NCBI RefSeq assembly: GCF_004023625.1
Contig: NZ_RPDJ01000007.1
Coordinates: 124,001-188,000 of the forward strand
Source: Streptomyces cavernae
Lineage (GTDB): Bacteria > Actinomycetota > Actinomycetes > Streptomycetales > Streptomycetaceae
Direction: 5' to 3'
Length of the DNA: 64,000 nt
This document shows, in pieces, positions 33,178 to 42,053 of the stretch; within the stretch, counting starts at the first letter, position 1, and the number at the start of each line of letters is the position of its first letter. The translations under genes and the position numbers were made by a program. The notes under the pieces were generated by a model. The model was not told the origin of the DNA. It did no database searches and saw nothing but the letters and a program-made list of their open reading frames with translations.

Positions 33178-34659
33178 TCAGGCTCTGAGGGGTTGGTCAT
33201 GGGGGCGGATCGGGGCGGGCAGGCGGGACGAGCCCATGAGGTGCCGGTCCACCGCGGCGGCCACCGCCCGCCCCTCGGCGATCGCCCACACGATGAGGGA
33301 CTGTCCCCGGGCCGCGTCCCCGGCCGCGAAAATCCCGGGCACATTGGTGGCGAACTCCCCGTCACGGGCGATCGTCCCACGGGTGTCCAGCGCCAGCCCG
33401 AGCTGGTCGATGAGGCCGTCGTCGTGCGAGGGGCCGGAGAAACCGAGCGCAAGCAGGACCAGGTCGGCGGGCAGCGTACGCCCGGTGCCCGGGACCGGGC
33501 GCCGCTGTGCGTCGACCTCCATGAGGTTCAGGCCCCGCACCCGCTCCTCCCCGAGGAAGCGGAGCGTCGACGCCGCGAACAACCGCGCGTCGGCGTCCGC
33601 GGCGGGCGCGGTACCGAGATCGCGGGCTTCCTCGTGCGCCGCGGACAGCCGGTAGATCTTGGGATAGGTCGGCCAGGGCTCGACGTCCTCGTCGCGTTCC
33701 GCCGCCGGCAGTGGATAGATGTCCAACTGGGTTACGGAAGCGGCCCGTTCACGTACCGCCGTGCCCAGACAGTCCGCTCCCGTGTCGCCGCCCCCGACGA
33801 TCACGACGTGCTTCCCCTCCGCGGACAGCGGAGACCTCTCCAGGTCCCCCTCGCATACCCGGTCGGCCAGCGGCAGATACTCCATCGCCTGGTGTATGCC
33901 GGCCAACTCGCGTCCTGGCACCGGTAGTTCCCGCCACGCCGTGGCCCCCACCGCGAGGATCACCGCGTCGTACCGCGCCCGCAGCTCCGCCGCCCCGATG
34001 TCCCGCCCGACCTCCGTGGAGGTACGGAACTTCGTCCCCTCCGCCCGCATCTGCTCCAGTCGGCGGTCCAGGTGCCGCTTCTCCATCTTGAAGGCCGGTA
34101 TCCCGTACCGCAGCAGTCCGCCGATCCGGTCCGCCCGCTCGTACACGGCGACGGTGTGCCCGGCCCGGGTCAGTTGCTGAGCCGCGGCGAGCCCGGTCGG
34201 CCCGGACCCCACCACGGCGACGGTCCTCCCGGACAGCCGGTCCGGCGGCCGGGGCGGTGCGAAGCCCAGTTCCCACGCCCGGTCCGCGATTGCCACCTCG
34301 ACGTTCTTGATGGTCACCGCCGGCTGGTTGATCGCCAGCACACAGCCCGCCTCGCACGGTGCCGGACACAACCGCCCGGTGAACTCGGGGAAGTTGTTCG
34401 TGGCGTGCAGGCGCTCGCTCGCCGCCCGCCAGTCGTCGCGGGAGACCAGGTCGTTCCAGTCCGGGATCAGATTGCCCAGCGGACAGGCGTCATGGCAGAA
34501 CGGTATGCCGCAGTCCATGCAACGGTCGGCCTGTTTGTTGATGATCGGCAGCAGCGCCCCCGGAACGTAGACCTCGTTCCAGTCCCGGACGCGCTCCTCG
34601 ACCGGGCGGCGCGGCCATTCCTCACGTGATGTGGTCAGAAAACCCTTGGGATCGGCCAT
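33178..34659 (-). CDS. gltD: Glutamate synthase small subunit (orphan GltD-type)
   Basis: 493 aa. The N-terminal 4Fe-4S region has CMDCGIPFCHDACPLGN and CPAPCEAGC; an FAD-binding GSGPTGLAA (about residue 150) and an NADPH-binding GGGDTGADCLG follow, ending with GDAARGQSL. It passes electrons from NADPH to the large subunit for glutamate synthesis. No gltB is adjacent, so it either serves a distant GltB or is a homologue reducing another partner. Confidence 0.9.
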   Translation of the reverse strand: MADPKGFLTTSREEWPRRPVEERVRDWNEVYVPGALLPIINKQADRCMDCGIPFCHDACPLGNLIPDWNDLVSRDDWRAASERLHATNNFPEFTGRLCPAPCEAGCVLAINQPAVTIKNVEVAIADRAWELGFAPPRPPDRLSGRTVAVVGSGPTGLAAAQQLTRAGHTVAVYERADRIGGLLRYGIPAFKMEKRHLDRRLEQMRAEGTKFRTSTEVGRDIGAAELRARYDAVILAVGATAWRELPVPGRELAGIHQAMEYLPLADRVCEGDLERSPLSAEGKHVVIVGGGDTGADCLGTAVRERAASVTQLDIYPLPAAERDEDVEPWPTYPKIYRLSAAHEEARDLGTAPAADADARLFAASTLRFLGEERVRGLNLMEVDAQRRPVPGTGRTLPADLVLLALGFSGPSHDDGLIDQLGLALDTRGTIARDGEFATNVPGIFAAGDAARGQSLIVWAIAEGRAVAAAVDRHLMGSSRLPAPIRPHDQPLRA

Positions 34660-34772
34660 GGCCGTCCCCCTTGCGTACGTCTTCGGACGTTTCCCGCCAC
34701 AATACGACGCCTCCGACGCCGACACGATGCCTCCGACCTCGGCAGCACGCCTGGCGACCTCGGCAACCGGGC

Positions 34773-35252
34773 TCAGGTCAGGGCGAGGACGTACGAGACC
34801 ATCGCGGCGGCCGACGCGACCCCCCGGACGTGGTTCCACATCGTCCACTCGCGCACGTATGCGGGCCAGTAGGCGGCGGCCTCCGCGGTGCCGGGGTCCA
34901 GCTTCAGCAGTGCCTCGTTGCGCGGCACGTTCGCCAGGATGGTGAGCCCGAAGGTGCCGAAGAGGTACAGCGCGCTCCCGAGCAGCAGTTCCACCGACCC
35001 CTCCGCCGGCAACACCACGAAGGTGATCACGGCCAGGACGGAGCACAGCACCGCCGAGCCGACGAACACGATCATGAACGGTGGCTTCAGCGCCGCCACG
35101 TTGATCGCGTTCATCGTGGCGACACCCCGCGCGGGCGGCAGTGAGGCGAGTCCCCTCATCACGAACGTCGAGAACGCGCAGAAGACCCCGGCCACCAGCC
35201 CGGTGCCGAGCACGCCCAGCATCGTGAGGACGAAGTACGGTCCATCGATCAT
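34773..35252 (-). CDS. Anthrone oxygenase-family (DUF1772) membrane protein
   Basis: 159 aa with four transmembrane helices. FSTFVMRGLASLPPARGVATM-type sequence, then AINVAALKPPFM and a FNVPRNEAL-like NVPRNEALLKLDP, are the DUF1772 marks. Some members oxidise anthrones; the role here is unknown. It lies upstream of gltD on the same strand with a 113-bp gap. Confidence 0.85.
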   Translation of the reverse strand: MIDGPYFVLTMLGVLGTGLVAGVFCAFSTFVMRGLASLPPARGVATMNAINVAALKPPFMIVFVGSAVLCSVLAVITFVVLPAEGSVELLLGSALYLFGTFGLTILANVPRNEALLKLDPGTAEAAAYWPAYVREWTMWNHVRGVASAAAMVSYVLALT

Positions 35253-35390
35253 GTCAGCTCCCGCCTCGGTCGGCCCGGCCTGCCGTGCCGCTTCCAGTGA
35301 AACCCCGTGCGGGGAGGGTGACCATGGTCGAGGGACGCGGCTCCATGTTCGAGCGTCCACGCGAGGGGCGTGTGCCGTACCGCGTGGGGT

Positions 35391-36077
35391 TCACTCCCGC
35401 GTCGGGCGCCACCCCCGAAGCACCGCCTCGACGGTGGACGCCGTCCGCCGGCGCGCCTCCGGCCGCGGCACCCCGCTCATCAGCAGCTGGTCGTACGGCG
35501 TGTCCGCGTGCCGTACCGCGGCGATCACCGCCGAGGTCACCGCGAACTCACTGAGGGCACGCCCCGCCGCACTACGGCCCACCCGTCCGCTGCCCCGTAA
35601 TGAGGCGTGCGCGGCGATCGCCCGCGCCCGTTCCTGCGGGCAGCCGGGGAAAAGGCGCAGAATCGTGTCCCCGAACGCCTGCGTGAAGAGCATGTCCTGC
35701 GCCGCCCGCCGTCGCGCGTCCCGCGCCCGCCGCCGTCTGCGGGCCTCCGCGTCCGCCAGGCACCGCTCCTCGGCCCGGGCGAGGGCGGCCTCCTCCACCA
35801 GGACTCCCTGCCGCTCATAACGGCTCTTGCGCCGGTTGAACCGTACGACCACCGCCGACAGTCCGCTCTCCTCCCGTGAGCGGCGGGTGAGCGCGGTGTC
35901 GCCGCGCGGCAGGAAGACCAGGTGCCCGAGGTCCGCACAGTCCAGACAGCGCGGCACGCCCTCCTCCAGGACCAGCAGGGCGAGCGGCCCGGTCCGGCAC
36001 TCGGCGCAGTGCCGGCGCTTCACGGCCTGGAAGACGAGAAGCCCGGCGCGCGCCGGGGGAGTGGCCGTGGTGGTCAT
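35391..36077 (-). CDS. DUF2293 domain protein with Cys zinc-like motif
   Basis: 228 aa. An N-terminal CAEC...CLDC pair may bind zinc (residues about 24-27 and 45-48). A strongly basic helix of Arg/Ala (about 105-135) follows, and the C-terminal part RLFPGCPQERARAIAAHAS...GRVGRSAAGRAL is the DUF2293 domain. Function unknown; nucleic-acid binding is a guess from charge. Confidence 0.8.
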   Translation of the reverse strand: MTTTATPPARAGLLVFQAVKRRHCAECRTGPLALLVLEEGVPRCLDCADLGHLVFLPRGDTALTRRSREESGLSAVVVRFNRRKSRYERQGVLVEEAALARAEERCLADAEARRRRRARDARRRAAQDMLFTQAFGDTILRLFPGCPQERARAIAAHASLRGSGRVGRSAAGRALSEFAVTSAVIAAVRHADTPYDQLLMSGVPRPEARRRTASTVEAVLRGWRPTRE

Positions 36078-36151
36078 GTGCGGTTCATTCCCCCTCCGCG
36101 CACGTCCGGCACGCTGCCCGGCCCCGTCCCGGGCTGGGGCCACCCGGCATC

Positions 36152-36793
36152 ATGGGCCGTGTGCGACTCGAACCGATCACCTGGGAACGCCTGGCCGACC
36201 GTATCGCCGACCGGCTGCTCGGCCCCCGGCCCGACGAGGGCGGTCCCTGGACCCGGGTCGCCTTCGACGGCGCCCCGGCCGCCCGTCCCGGGGACCTCGC
36301 CGAGCGCGTCGCCGAGGCGCTGCGCGTGCGCGGTCGCCATGCCCTCGTCACCGCGGCGGAGGGCTTCCTGCGGCCCGCCTCGCTCCGCTTCGAGCACGGC
36401 CGCCGGGACCCGGACGCCTACTACGACGGGTGGCTCGACACCGGCGCTCTGTGGCGCGAGGTCTTCGGCCCACTCGAGCCGGGCGGCACCGGACGCGTCC
36501 TCCCCGACCTCTGGGACCCGTCCGCCGACCGCGCCACCCGCAGCCCGTACGTCCAACTCCCGCCGGGCGGCCTGCTGTTGCTGCACGGACCGCTGCTGCT
36601 GCGGCACTGGTTCCCCTTCGACCTGACCGTCCATGTGCTGCTGACCCCGGGAGCCCTGCGGCGCCGCACCCCCGACAGCGAGCACTGGACGCTGCCCGCC
36701 TTCGAGCGCTACGAGGCCGAGACGGACCCCGCCGCCACGGCCGATGTCCTGGTACGCGCCGACGACCCGCGGCATCCCGCCTGGAGCGGCTGA
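36152..36793 (+). CDS. Uridine kinase homologue lacking the P-loop
   Basis: 213 aa. It starts with ITWERLADRIADRLL as Streptomyces uridine kinase-like proteins do and keeps the downstream FRPASLRFE-like and YYDGW segments. At the Walker A site the expected G-x-x-G-x-G-K-T is replaced by D-G-A-P-A-A-R-P-G-D, with no Lys. It is probably not an active kinase, or uses another ATP mode. GTG at 36161 is an alternative start. Confidence 0.75.
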   Translation: MGRVRLEPITWERLADRIADRLLGPRPDEGGPWTRVAFDGAPAARPGDLAERVAEALRVRGRHALVTAAEGFLRPASLRFEHGRRDPDAYYDGWLDTGALWREVFGPLEPGGTGRVLPDLWDPSADRATRSPYVQLPPGGLLLLHGPLLLRHWFPFDLTVHVLLTPGALRRRTPDSEHWTLPAFERYEAETDPAATADVLVRADDPRHPAWSG

Positions 36794-36892
36794 CGGTGCT
36801 GGTACGCGGACACCGCCGCCGCGGGACCGGGGCTCCCTTCCGCCCCGGCGGGTGCCACGCCCCGGCCGGTGCCGCACCCCGACCCGTGCCGT

Positions 36893-37091
36893 CCCGACTC
36901 CGAGCACGCACCCCCGAACTCCGGGTACGCGTCCCCCGGACTCCGGGTGCGCACCCTCCGGACTCCGAGCACGCACCCGCCGAACTCCGAGCACGCACCC
37001 CCCGAACTCCGAGCACGCACCCCCCGAACTCCGGGTACGCGTCCCCCGGACTCCGGGTGCGCACCCTCCGGACTCCGGGTGCGCACCCTCC
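36893..37091. repeat. Minisatellite, 9 x 22 bp
   Basis: Units start at about 36893, 36915, 36937, 36959, 36981, 37003, 37025, 37047 and 37069, strictly 22 bp apart, on the theme CGAACTCCGAGCACGCACCC with variants GGGTACGCGT and GGGTGCGCAC. 22 is not a multiple of 3, so it does not code a peptide repeat. It lies between the kinase homologue and the CBS gene in a 379-bp gap. Confidence 0.95.
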
Positions 37092-37172
37092 TGCGCCCGG
37101 CGAGAATGAGGACGCCGGGACTAGCGGTGCGTCCCGCGCCGCGCCGGCCCTCCGGGCAATGGGAGGTAGCAC

Positions 37173-37601
37173 ATGACGACCGCCGGAGACATCATGCACC
37201 GCGGCGCCCAGTGGATCAGCGCCGACGAGACCCTGGACCGCGCCGCCCAGATGATGCGCGACATGGGGGTAGGGGCCCTTCCGATCAGCGACGAGAACGA
37301 ACGGCTCTGCGGCATAGTCACCGACCGCGACATCGTGATCGAGGCCGTGGCCCGGGGCAAGGACCCCTCCCGCGTCACCGCGGGCGAGCTGGCTCACGGC
37401 ACCCCGCGCTGGGTCGACGCGAACGCCGACGTGAGCGAGGTACTCCGGGAGATGCAGCAGCACCAGATCCGTCGGCTGCCGGTGATCGAGAACAAGCGCC
37501 TGGTCGGCATGATCAGCGAGGCCGACCTGGCCCGGAACCTCGGTGAGGACCAGATCGCGTCCTTCGCGGAGAGCGTCTACGCCAAGGGCAAAGGACGCTG
37601 A
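37173..37601 (+). CDS. Two-CBS-domain protein
   Basis: 142 aa made of a CBS pair (residues 8-62 and 75-128): ADETLDRAAQMMRDMGVGALPI..., then ADVSEVLREMQQHQIRRLPVIE.... Stand-alone CBS pairs bind adenine nucleotides and act as energy or Mg sensors. It is convergent with a CorA transporter gene, but no direct link is shown. GGGAGG at 37160-37165 precedes ATG. Confidence 0.9.
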   Translation: MTTAGDIMHRGAQWISADETLDRAAQMMRDMGVGALPISDENERLCGIVTDRDIVIEAVARGKDPSRVTAGELAHGTPRWVDANADVSEVLREMQQHQIRRLPVIENKRLVGMISEADLARNLGEDQIASFAESVYAKGKGR

Positions 37602-37628
37602 CCCGTCTCCCACGGTAGGTCCCGTCAC

Positions 37629-37657
37629 GCCGGGCGGCGGCGTGTCTGCCGCCCGGC
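37629..37657. terminator. Bidirectional terminator between CBS and corA
   Basis: GCCGGGCGGC (37629-37638) and GCCGCCCGGC (37648-37657), 10-bp arms with a 9-nt loop between convergent genes. Confidence 0.8.
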
Positions 37658-37665
37658 CCCGGGCG

Positions 37666-38793
37666 TCACAGCCAGCCGTTGCGCCTGAAGCTCCGGTACA
37701 GCGTCAGGCAGATCACCGATATGACACCGATGACCATCGGATAGCCGAACCTCCAGCGCAGCTCCGGCATGTACTCGAAGTTCATGCCGTACAACCCGCA
37801 CACCATCGTCGGCACGGCGATCATGGCGGCCCACGCCGTGATCTTCCGCATGTCCTCGTTCTGCGCGACGGTGACCTGCGCCAGGTGCGCTTGCAGGATC
37901 GAGTTCAGCAACTCGTCAAAGGCCGCTATCTGTTCGGTGACCCGCAGCAAATGGTCGGCGACGTCCCGGAAGTAGGCTTGTATCTCGGGGTCGACCACCT
38001 TGAGCGGTCGGCCGGCCAGTTCCTGGATCGGGCGGGCCAGCGGGGCCACGGCCCGCTTGAACTCCAGGAGTTCACGCTTGAGCTGGTAGATGCGGCCCGG
38101 ATCGGCCCGTGCGCCGTTCTCGGCGAAGACGTCCGTCTCGACCTGGTCGATGTCCTGCTGGACCGAGTCCGTCACCTCCACATAGCTGTCCACCACGTGG
38201 TCCGCGATCGCGTGCAGCACGGCGGCCGGGCCCTTGCCGAGTTGCTTGGGGTCCGCTTCCAGCTCCTCGCGCAGCGGGCCCAGTGAGCCGTGCCGACCGT
38301 GCCGGACCGTGATCACGAAGTCCTCGCCGACGAACACCATGATCTCGCCGGTGTCGACCACCTCGCTGGTCGCCGTCAGTTCCTTGTGCTCGACGTAGCA
38401 GACGGTCTTGAAGACCGCGAACAGCGTCTCCCCGTACCGCTCCAGCTTCGGGCGCTGGTGCGCGTGCACCGCGTCCTCCACCGCCAGCGGATGCAGATCG
38501 AAGAGATCCGCGATCCCCACGAACTCCCGCTCCGTCGGCTCGTGCAGCCCCAGCCAGACGAAGCCGTCGCGCGCCTTGCGGACGTGCTCCACCGCTTCCA
38601 GCAGATCATCGCCCGCGGTGACCCGCGCTCCGTTCTGGTAGGTCACGCAGTTCACCACGGAGGAACCCAGCGGGGACCGGGCGGGATGGCTGAGGTCGAC
38701 CTTGGCGCGGCGCCGCGCCAGTCGTGCCATCTTGCGGAGGCCGCCGACCCTGTCTAGGCCCGTGACCTTCCGCAGATTCCCTGCCATGGACAT
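37666..38793 (-). CDS. corA: CorA family Mg2+/Co2+ transporter
   Basis: 375 aa. A large N-terminal cytosolic funnel domain and long helix lead to two C-terminal transmembrane helices with the selectivity motif Y-G-M-N-F followed by MPEL. Forms a pentameric divalent-cation channel in the membrane. AAGGAG at 38800-38805 (complement) supports ATG 38793; a second ATG is two codons later. Confidence 0.93.
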   Translation of the reverse strand: MSMAGNLRKVTGLDRVGGLRKMARLARRRAKVDLSHPARSPLGSSVVNCVTYQNGARVTAGDDLLEAVEHVRKARDGFVWLGLHEPTEREFVGIADLFDLHPLAVEDAVHAHQRPKLERYGETLFAVFKTVCYVEHKELTATSEVVDTGEIMVFVGEDFVITVRHGRHGSLGPLREELEADPKQLGKGPAAVLHAIADHVVDSYVEVTDSVQQDIDQVETDVFAENGARADPGRIYQLKRELLEFKRAVAPLARPIQELAGRPLKVVDPEIQAYFRDVADHLLRVTEQIAAFDELLNSILQAHLAQVTVAQNEDMRKITAWAAMIAVPTMVCGLYGMNFEYMPELRWRFGYPMVIGVISVICLTLYRSFRRNGWL

Positions 38794-38980
38794 CTGGATC
38801 TCCTTGCTGGATCTCCTCGCGCCGCTCGTTGCGCCTTGTCGCGCCAGTGTGCCAGCAGGCGTCGGCGGCCAGGAAAAGTTGTGGGAACGGATCATTCCGT
38901 TCCGCTGTGTTCCGTTGTGTGGATGGAGGCGGTGCGCGTCAACCATCCCGGGTAAGCGGGGCGAATGGGATGATCTCCGC

Positions 38981-39775
38981 ATGATGCGAACCGACGGCTA
39001 TCTCCTCGACAACCGGCAGGCCGAGGCGGGACCGCGCTTCGACGCCCTGGCCGCCGTCTTCGACCCCACCACGTTCCGGCACCTGGAGGGACTGGGCGTC
39101 GGCCCTGGCTGGCGCTGCTGGGAGGTGGGCGCGGGGGGCACCTCCGTCGTGACCTGGCTGGCGAAGAAGGTCGGCCCCACCGGACGCGTACTGGCGACCG
39201 ACATCGACACCTCGTGGGTGGAGCCGGCCGCACGTCAGCCGGTCGAGGTCCGTCGGCACGACGTGGGCGTGGACCAGCCGCCGGGGGAGGGCTTCGACCT
39301 GGTGCACGCACGGCTCGTCCTGCTCCATGTGCCGGAGCGGGAGCGGGCGTTGCACTCGATGGTCAAGGCGCTGCGGCCGGGCGGGCGGCTGCTCGTCGAG
39401 GACGCCGACCCCGCCCTGCAGCCGTTGGTCTGCCCGGACGAGCACGGCCCCGCCGAGCAACTGGCCAACCGGATCCGGCAGGGCCTGCGCACGTTGCTCG
39501 CCGAACGCGGCGCGAACCTCTCCTACGGCCGCCGTCTGCCCAGGCTGCTCCGCGAGGCGGGCCTGCACCGGGTGGAGGCCGACGCCCACTTCCCCATCGC
39601 GTCCCCGGCCGGCGCCACCCTGGAGGCTGCGACCGTCCGTCAGGTCCGCGACCGCCTGATCGCGGCTCGCCTGGCCACGCAGGAGGAGGTCGACCGTCAT
39701 CTGACCAACGTGGCGTCGGGGGCCATGGACCTGGCCACGGCACCGATGATCTCGGCGTGGGGGCGCAAGCGGTAG
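38981..39775 (+). CDS. Class I SAM-dependent methyltransferase
   Basis: 264 aa. Motif I W-E-V-G-A-G-G-T-S lies at about residues 47-55, followed by LATDID, a DLVHARLVLLHVPER core and LRPGGRLLVED. Resembles actinobacterial UbiE/LaeA-like methyltransferases; substrate unknown. The divergent partner is corA, 187 bp away. Tandem ATG codons at 38981/38984. Confidence 0.85.
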   Translation: MMRTDGYLLDNRQAEAGPRFDALAAVFDPTTFRHLEGLGVGPGWRCWEVGAGGTSVVTWLAKKVGPTGRVLATDIDTSWVEPAARQPVEVRRHDVGVDQPPGEGFDLVHARLVLLHVPERERALHSMVKALRPGGRLLVEDADPALQPLVCPDEHGPAEQLANRIRQGLRTLLAERGANLSYGRRLPRLLREAGLHRVEADAHFPIASPAGATLEAATVRQVRDRLIAARLATQEEVDRHLTNVASGAMDLATAPMISAWGRKR

Positions 39776-39784
39776 ACAACGCCG

Positions 39785-40000
39785 ACCCAGCTTCGGCGCC
39801 GACCCGGCTCTCGTGCCGACCGTGACCCGGCTCTCGTGCCGACCGTTCTCTTGCCGACCGTGATCCGGCTCTCGGGGGCTGGTCCGGCTCTCGTGTCGAC
39901 GGTGATTTGGCCTCCTTGCTGCGCCGGCCCGGCTCTTGTGCCGGCCATGTCCGGCTCCGTTGCGGCGCCGGCCCGGCTTTCGTGGCGGGCCGGGATCCGC
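39785..40000. repeat. Degenerate tandem repeat, 23-bp unit
   Basis: GACCCGGCTCTCGTGCC recurs at 39801 and 39824 (23 bp apart), with diverged copies (GATCCGGCTCTCG at 39862, then CCGGCTCTCGTG, CCGGCTCTTGTGCCGG, CCGGCTTTCGTGG) to about 40000. It fills the gap between the convergent methyltransferase and PfkB kinase genes. Confidence 0.8.
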
Positions 40001-40034
40001 CCCCCTGCGGCGCTGGTCCAGCTCTGACCCGGAC

Positions 40035-41009
40035 CTATCCCTCGCCACCACGGGTGGGCCTGCCGCCCACCTGTTCCACCGCCAGCGCTCCCGCCCGGCA
40101 CCCCGCCGCGGCGGCCGCCTCCGGCTCCGCGCCCGTCAGCAGTGCGGTCAGGAACGCCCCCGTGAAGGCGTCGCCCGCGCCCGTGGTGTCCCGAGGCGTC
40201 GCCGGTACCGCGGGAACATGGGCCCGGACAGTACCTGACCGGGCCACCAGCGCTCCGTCCCGGCCCCGCTTGCACACCACCAGCGGCACCTGGCGGCTCA
40301 ACTTGACCGCCGCGTCCTGCGGATCGGGCAGTCCGGTGAGCAGGGCCGCCTCGTCACGGCTCGGCAGCAGTACGTCCACACCCTCGGCCAGCGCCAGGAA
40401 CCGCTCGACCCCCAGCCGGGCGAGGAACCCCGCCGAGGCCGGGTCCACGCTCACCGGCACCCCTCGCGCGCGTGCCGACTCCAGGGCCACCGCGACCAGC
40501 GCCCGGCTCGGCTCGGAGAAGAAGAGATAGCCGGACAGGTGCAGCCACGCGACCCCGTCCAGCAGGCTCGGCGACCAGTCCTCCGGGCCGGCCCGCAGAC
40601 TGGCGCCGCTGTCCGTGAGGAACGTCCGCTCGGCCGAGGCCTCGGCGTCCACCAGACAGATCACCGTGCCCGTCGGTGCCTCCGGGTCCACGACCAGCCG
40701 GGGCCGCACACCGGATGCGACCAGCTCCCGTTCGTGCCACGCCACCCCCTCGGCACCGACCCGGCCGAGCAGCCGTACGTCCGGCCACCCCCAACGTGCC
40801 GCCCAGCACGCCACATTGGCGCCCGCGCCACCCGGCACGGTCCGGATGACTGCCGCCGTGTCGGTCCCCGCCGCGAGCGGCCCCCGGTGCCGGGCCACCA
40901 CGTCCGTGACGACATCGCCGACCACCAGCAGCGCACCCGCCCCACCCGTCGCCGTCGGCCGTCGGGCCGACCCGCTCACCCCGGGACCGTCGCCGTCGCC
41001 GTCGTTCAC
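40035..41009 (-). CDS. PfkB-family carbohydrate kinase, candidate pseudouridine kinase
   Basis: 324 aa ribokinase-fold kinase: GGAGANVACWAARWG near the N-terminus and the C-terminal signature D-T-T-G-A-G-D-A-F with the catalytic Asp. Its GTG start overlaps the psuG stop by 4 bp, so the two are translationally coupled. PsuG acts on pseudouridine 5'-phosphate and a PfkB kinase (PsuK) makes that substrate, so pseudouridine kinase is the best guess. Confidence 0.85.
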   Translation of the reverse strand: MNDGDGDGPGVSGSARRPTATGGAGALLVVGDVVTDVVARHRGPLAAGTDTAAVIRTVPGGAGANVACWAARWGWPDVRLLGRVGAEGVAWHERELVASGVRPRLVVDPEAPTGTVICLVDAEASAERTFLTDSGASLRAGPEDWSPSLLDGVAWLHLSGYLFFSEPSRALVAVALESARARGVPVSVDPASAGFLARLGVERFLALAEGVDVLLPSRDEAALLTGLPDPQDAAVKLSRQVPLVVCKRGRDGALVARSGTVRAHVPAVPATPRDTTGAGDAFTGAFLTALLTGAEPEAAAAAGCRAGALAVEQVGGRPTRGGEG

Positions 41010-41911
41010 GCCCCGGCCCAGGCCGCCGCGATACGTGCCGCCAGCCGCACGTTGCCGCGCACGGCCGCGAGGTTGGCGCTCAGTGACGCACCGTCGGTGT
41101 GCCGCACCAGGTAGTCGAGCAGGAACGGGGTCACCGCCTGCCCGGTGACGCCCTCCTCCTCGCACGCCCGCAGCGCGTCGGCGAGCACGCGCGCGTGGAG
41201 TGCCGGATCGAGCTGTTCGGCTTCCGGGACCGGATTGGCGACGATCAGCGCCGACTCGGGACCGCCGAGCCCGTCCTGCGCGCGCATGACCTCCGCCACC
41301 GCGTCCGGCGAGTCCAGCGTCCACTCCACGGGGAAGCCGGAGTCGGAGAGGTAGAAGCCGGGGAAACGATCCGTCGCGTATCCGGCCACCGTCACACCCA
41401 GGGTTTCCAGACGCTGCAGTGTCGCCGGCACGTCCAGGATCGACTTGACCCCCGCGCACACCACGGTGATCCGGGTGCGCGCCAGCAGCCCGAGGTCGGC
41501 GGACTCGTCCTGGGTCACCGTCCACTCCCGGTGCACTCCGCCGAGCCCGCCCGTCGCGAACACCCGTACGCCCGCGCGAGCGGCCAGCAGCGCGGTCGCG
41601 GACACCGTCGTCGCGCCGCTCGCGCCCGCCGCCACCGCCGGCGGCAGATCACGGTGACCCAGCTTGCGGATGCCGTCCTCGTTGGCGACGCGCTCCAACT
41701 GCTCCTTGTCGAGCCCCACATGAGGCCGTCCGTCGAGCACGGCGATCGTCGCCGGTACGGCACCCTCCGCGCGTACGACGGCCTCCAGCTCGAGCGCCAC
41801 CTGGAGGTTGCGCGGGCGCGGCAGCCCATGGGCGATGATCGTGGACTCCAGGGCCACCACCGGCCGGCGGGCGGCGAGCGCCTCCCGGACCTCTTCGGAC
41901 ACCACCAGCAC
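41006..41911 (-). CDS. psuG: Pseudouridine-5'-phosphate glycosidase
   Basis: 301 aa. Family signatures: VALESTIIAHGLPRP, GHRDLPPAVAAGASGATTVSAT and FATGGLGGVHR (each quoted in part), plus VCAGVKSILD. It reversibly cleaves pseudouridine 5'-phosphate to uracil and ribose 5-phosphate. GTG 41911 is favoured by a GGAGG 8 bp upstream; an ATG at 41944 is possible. Forms an operon with the downstream PfkB kinase. Confidence 0.93.
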   Translation of the reverse strand: MLVVSEEVREALAARRPVVALESTIIAHGLPRPRNLQVALELEAVVRAEGAVPATIAVLDGRPHVGLDKEQLERVANEDGIRKLGHRDLPPAVAAGASGATTVSATALLAARAGVRVFATGGLGGVHREWTVTQDESADLGLLARTRITVVCAGVKSILDVPATLQRLETLGVTVAGYATDRFPGFYLSDSGFPVEWTLDSPDAVAEVMRAQDGLGGPESALIVANPVPEAEQLDPALHARVLADALRACEEEGVTGQAVTPFLLDYLVRHTDGASLSANLAAVRGNVRLAARIAAAWAGA

Positions 41912-41996
41912 GCGTGTGCCTCCCGTCTGTCGGTCTCCTCTCATCCCTGGCGGGAGACGGGCCCGGTCAAACCCCGCCGGAGGGTGAGGACAGCCA

Positions 41997-42030
41997 CGCG
42001 CGCGTGGGCGATGACTCACCCACGCGCGCG
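41997..42030 (-). terminator. Terminator near the psuG-fdhA boundary
   Basis: CGCGCGCGTGGG (41997-42008) and CCCACGCGCGCG (42019-42030), 12-bp arms with a 10-nt loop, 23 bp below the fdhA stop region and upstream of psuG. It likely ends the fdhA transcript. Confidence 0.7.
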
Positions 42031-42053
42031 CAGCCCGATGCTCCAGGGGTCTG

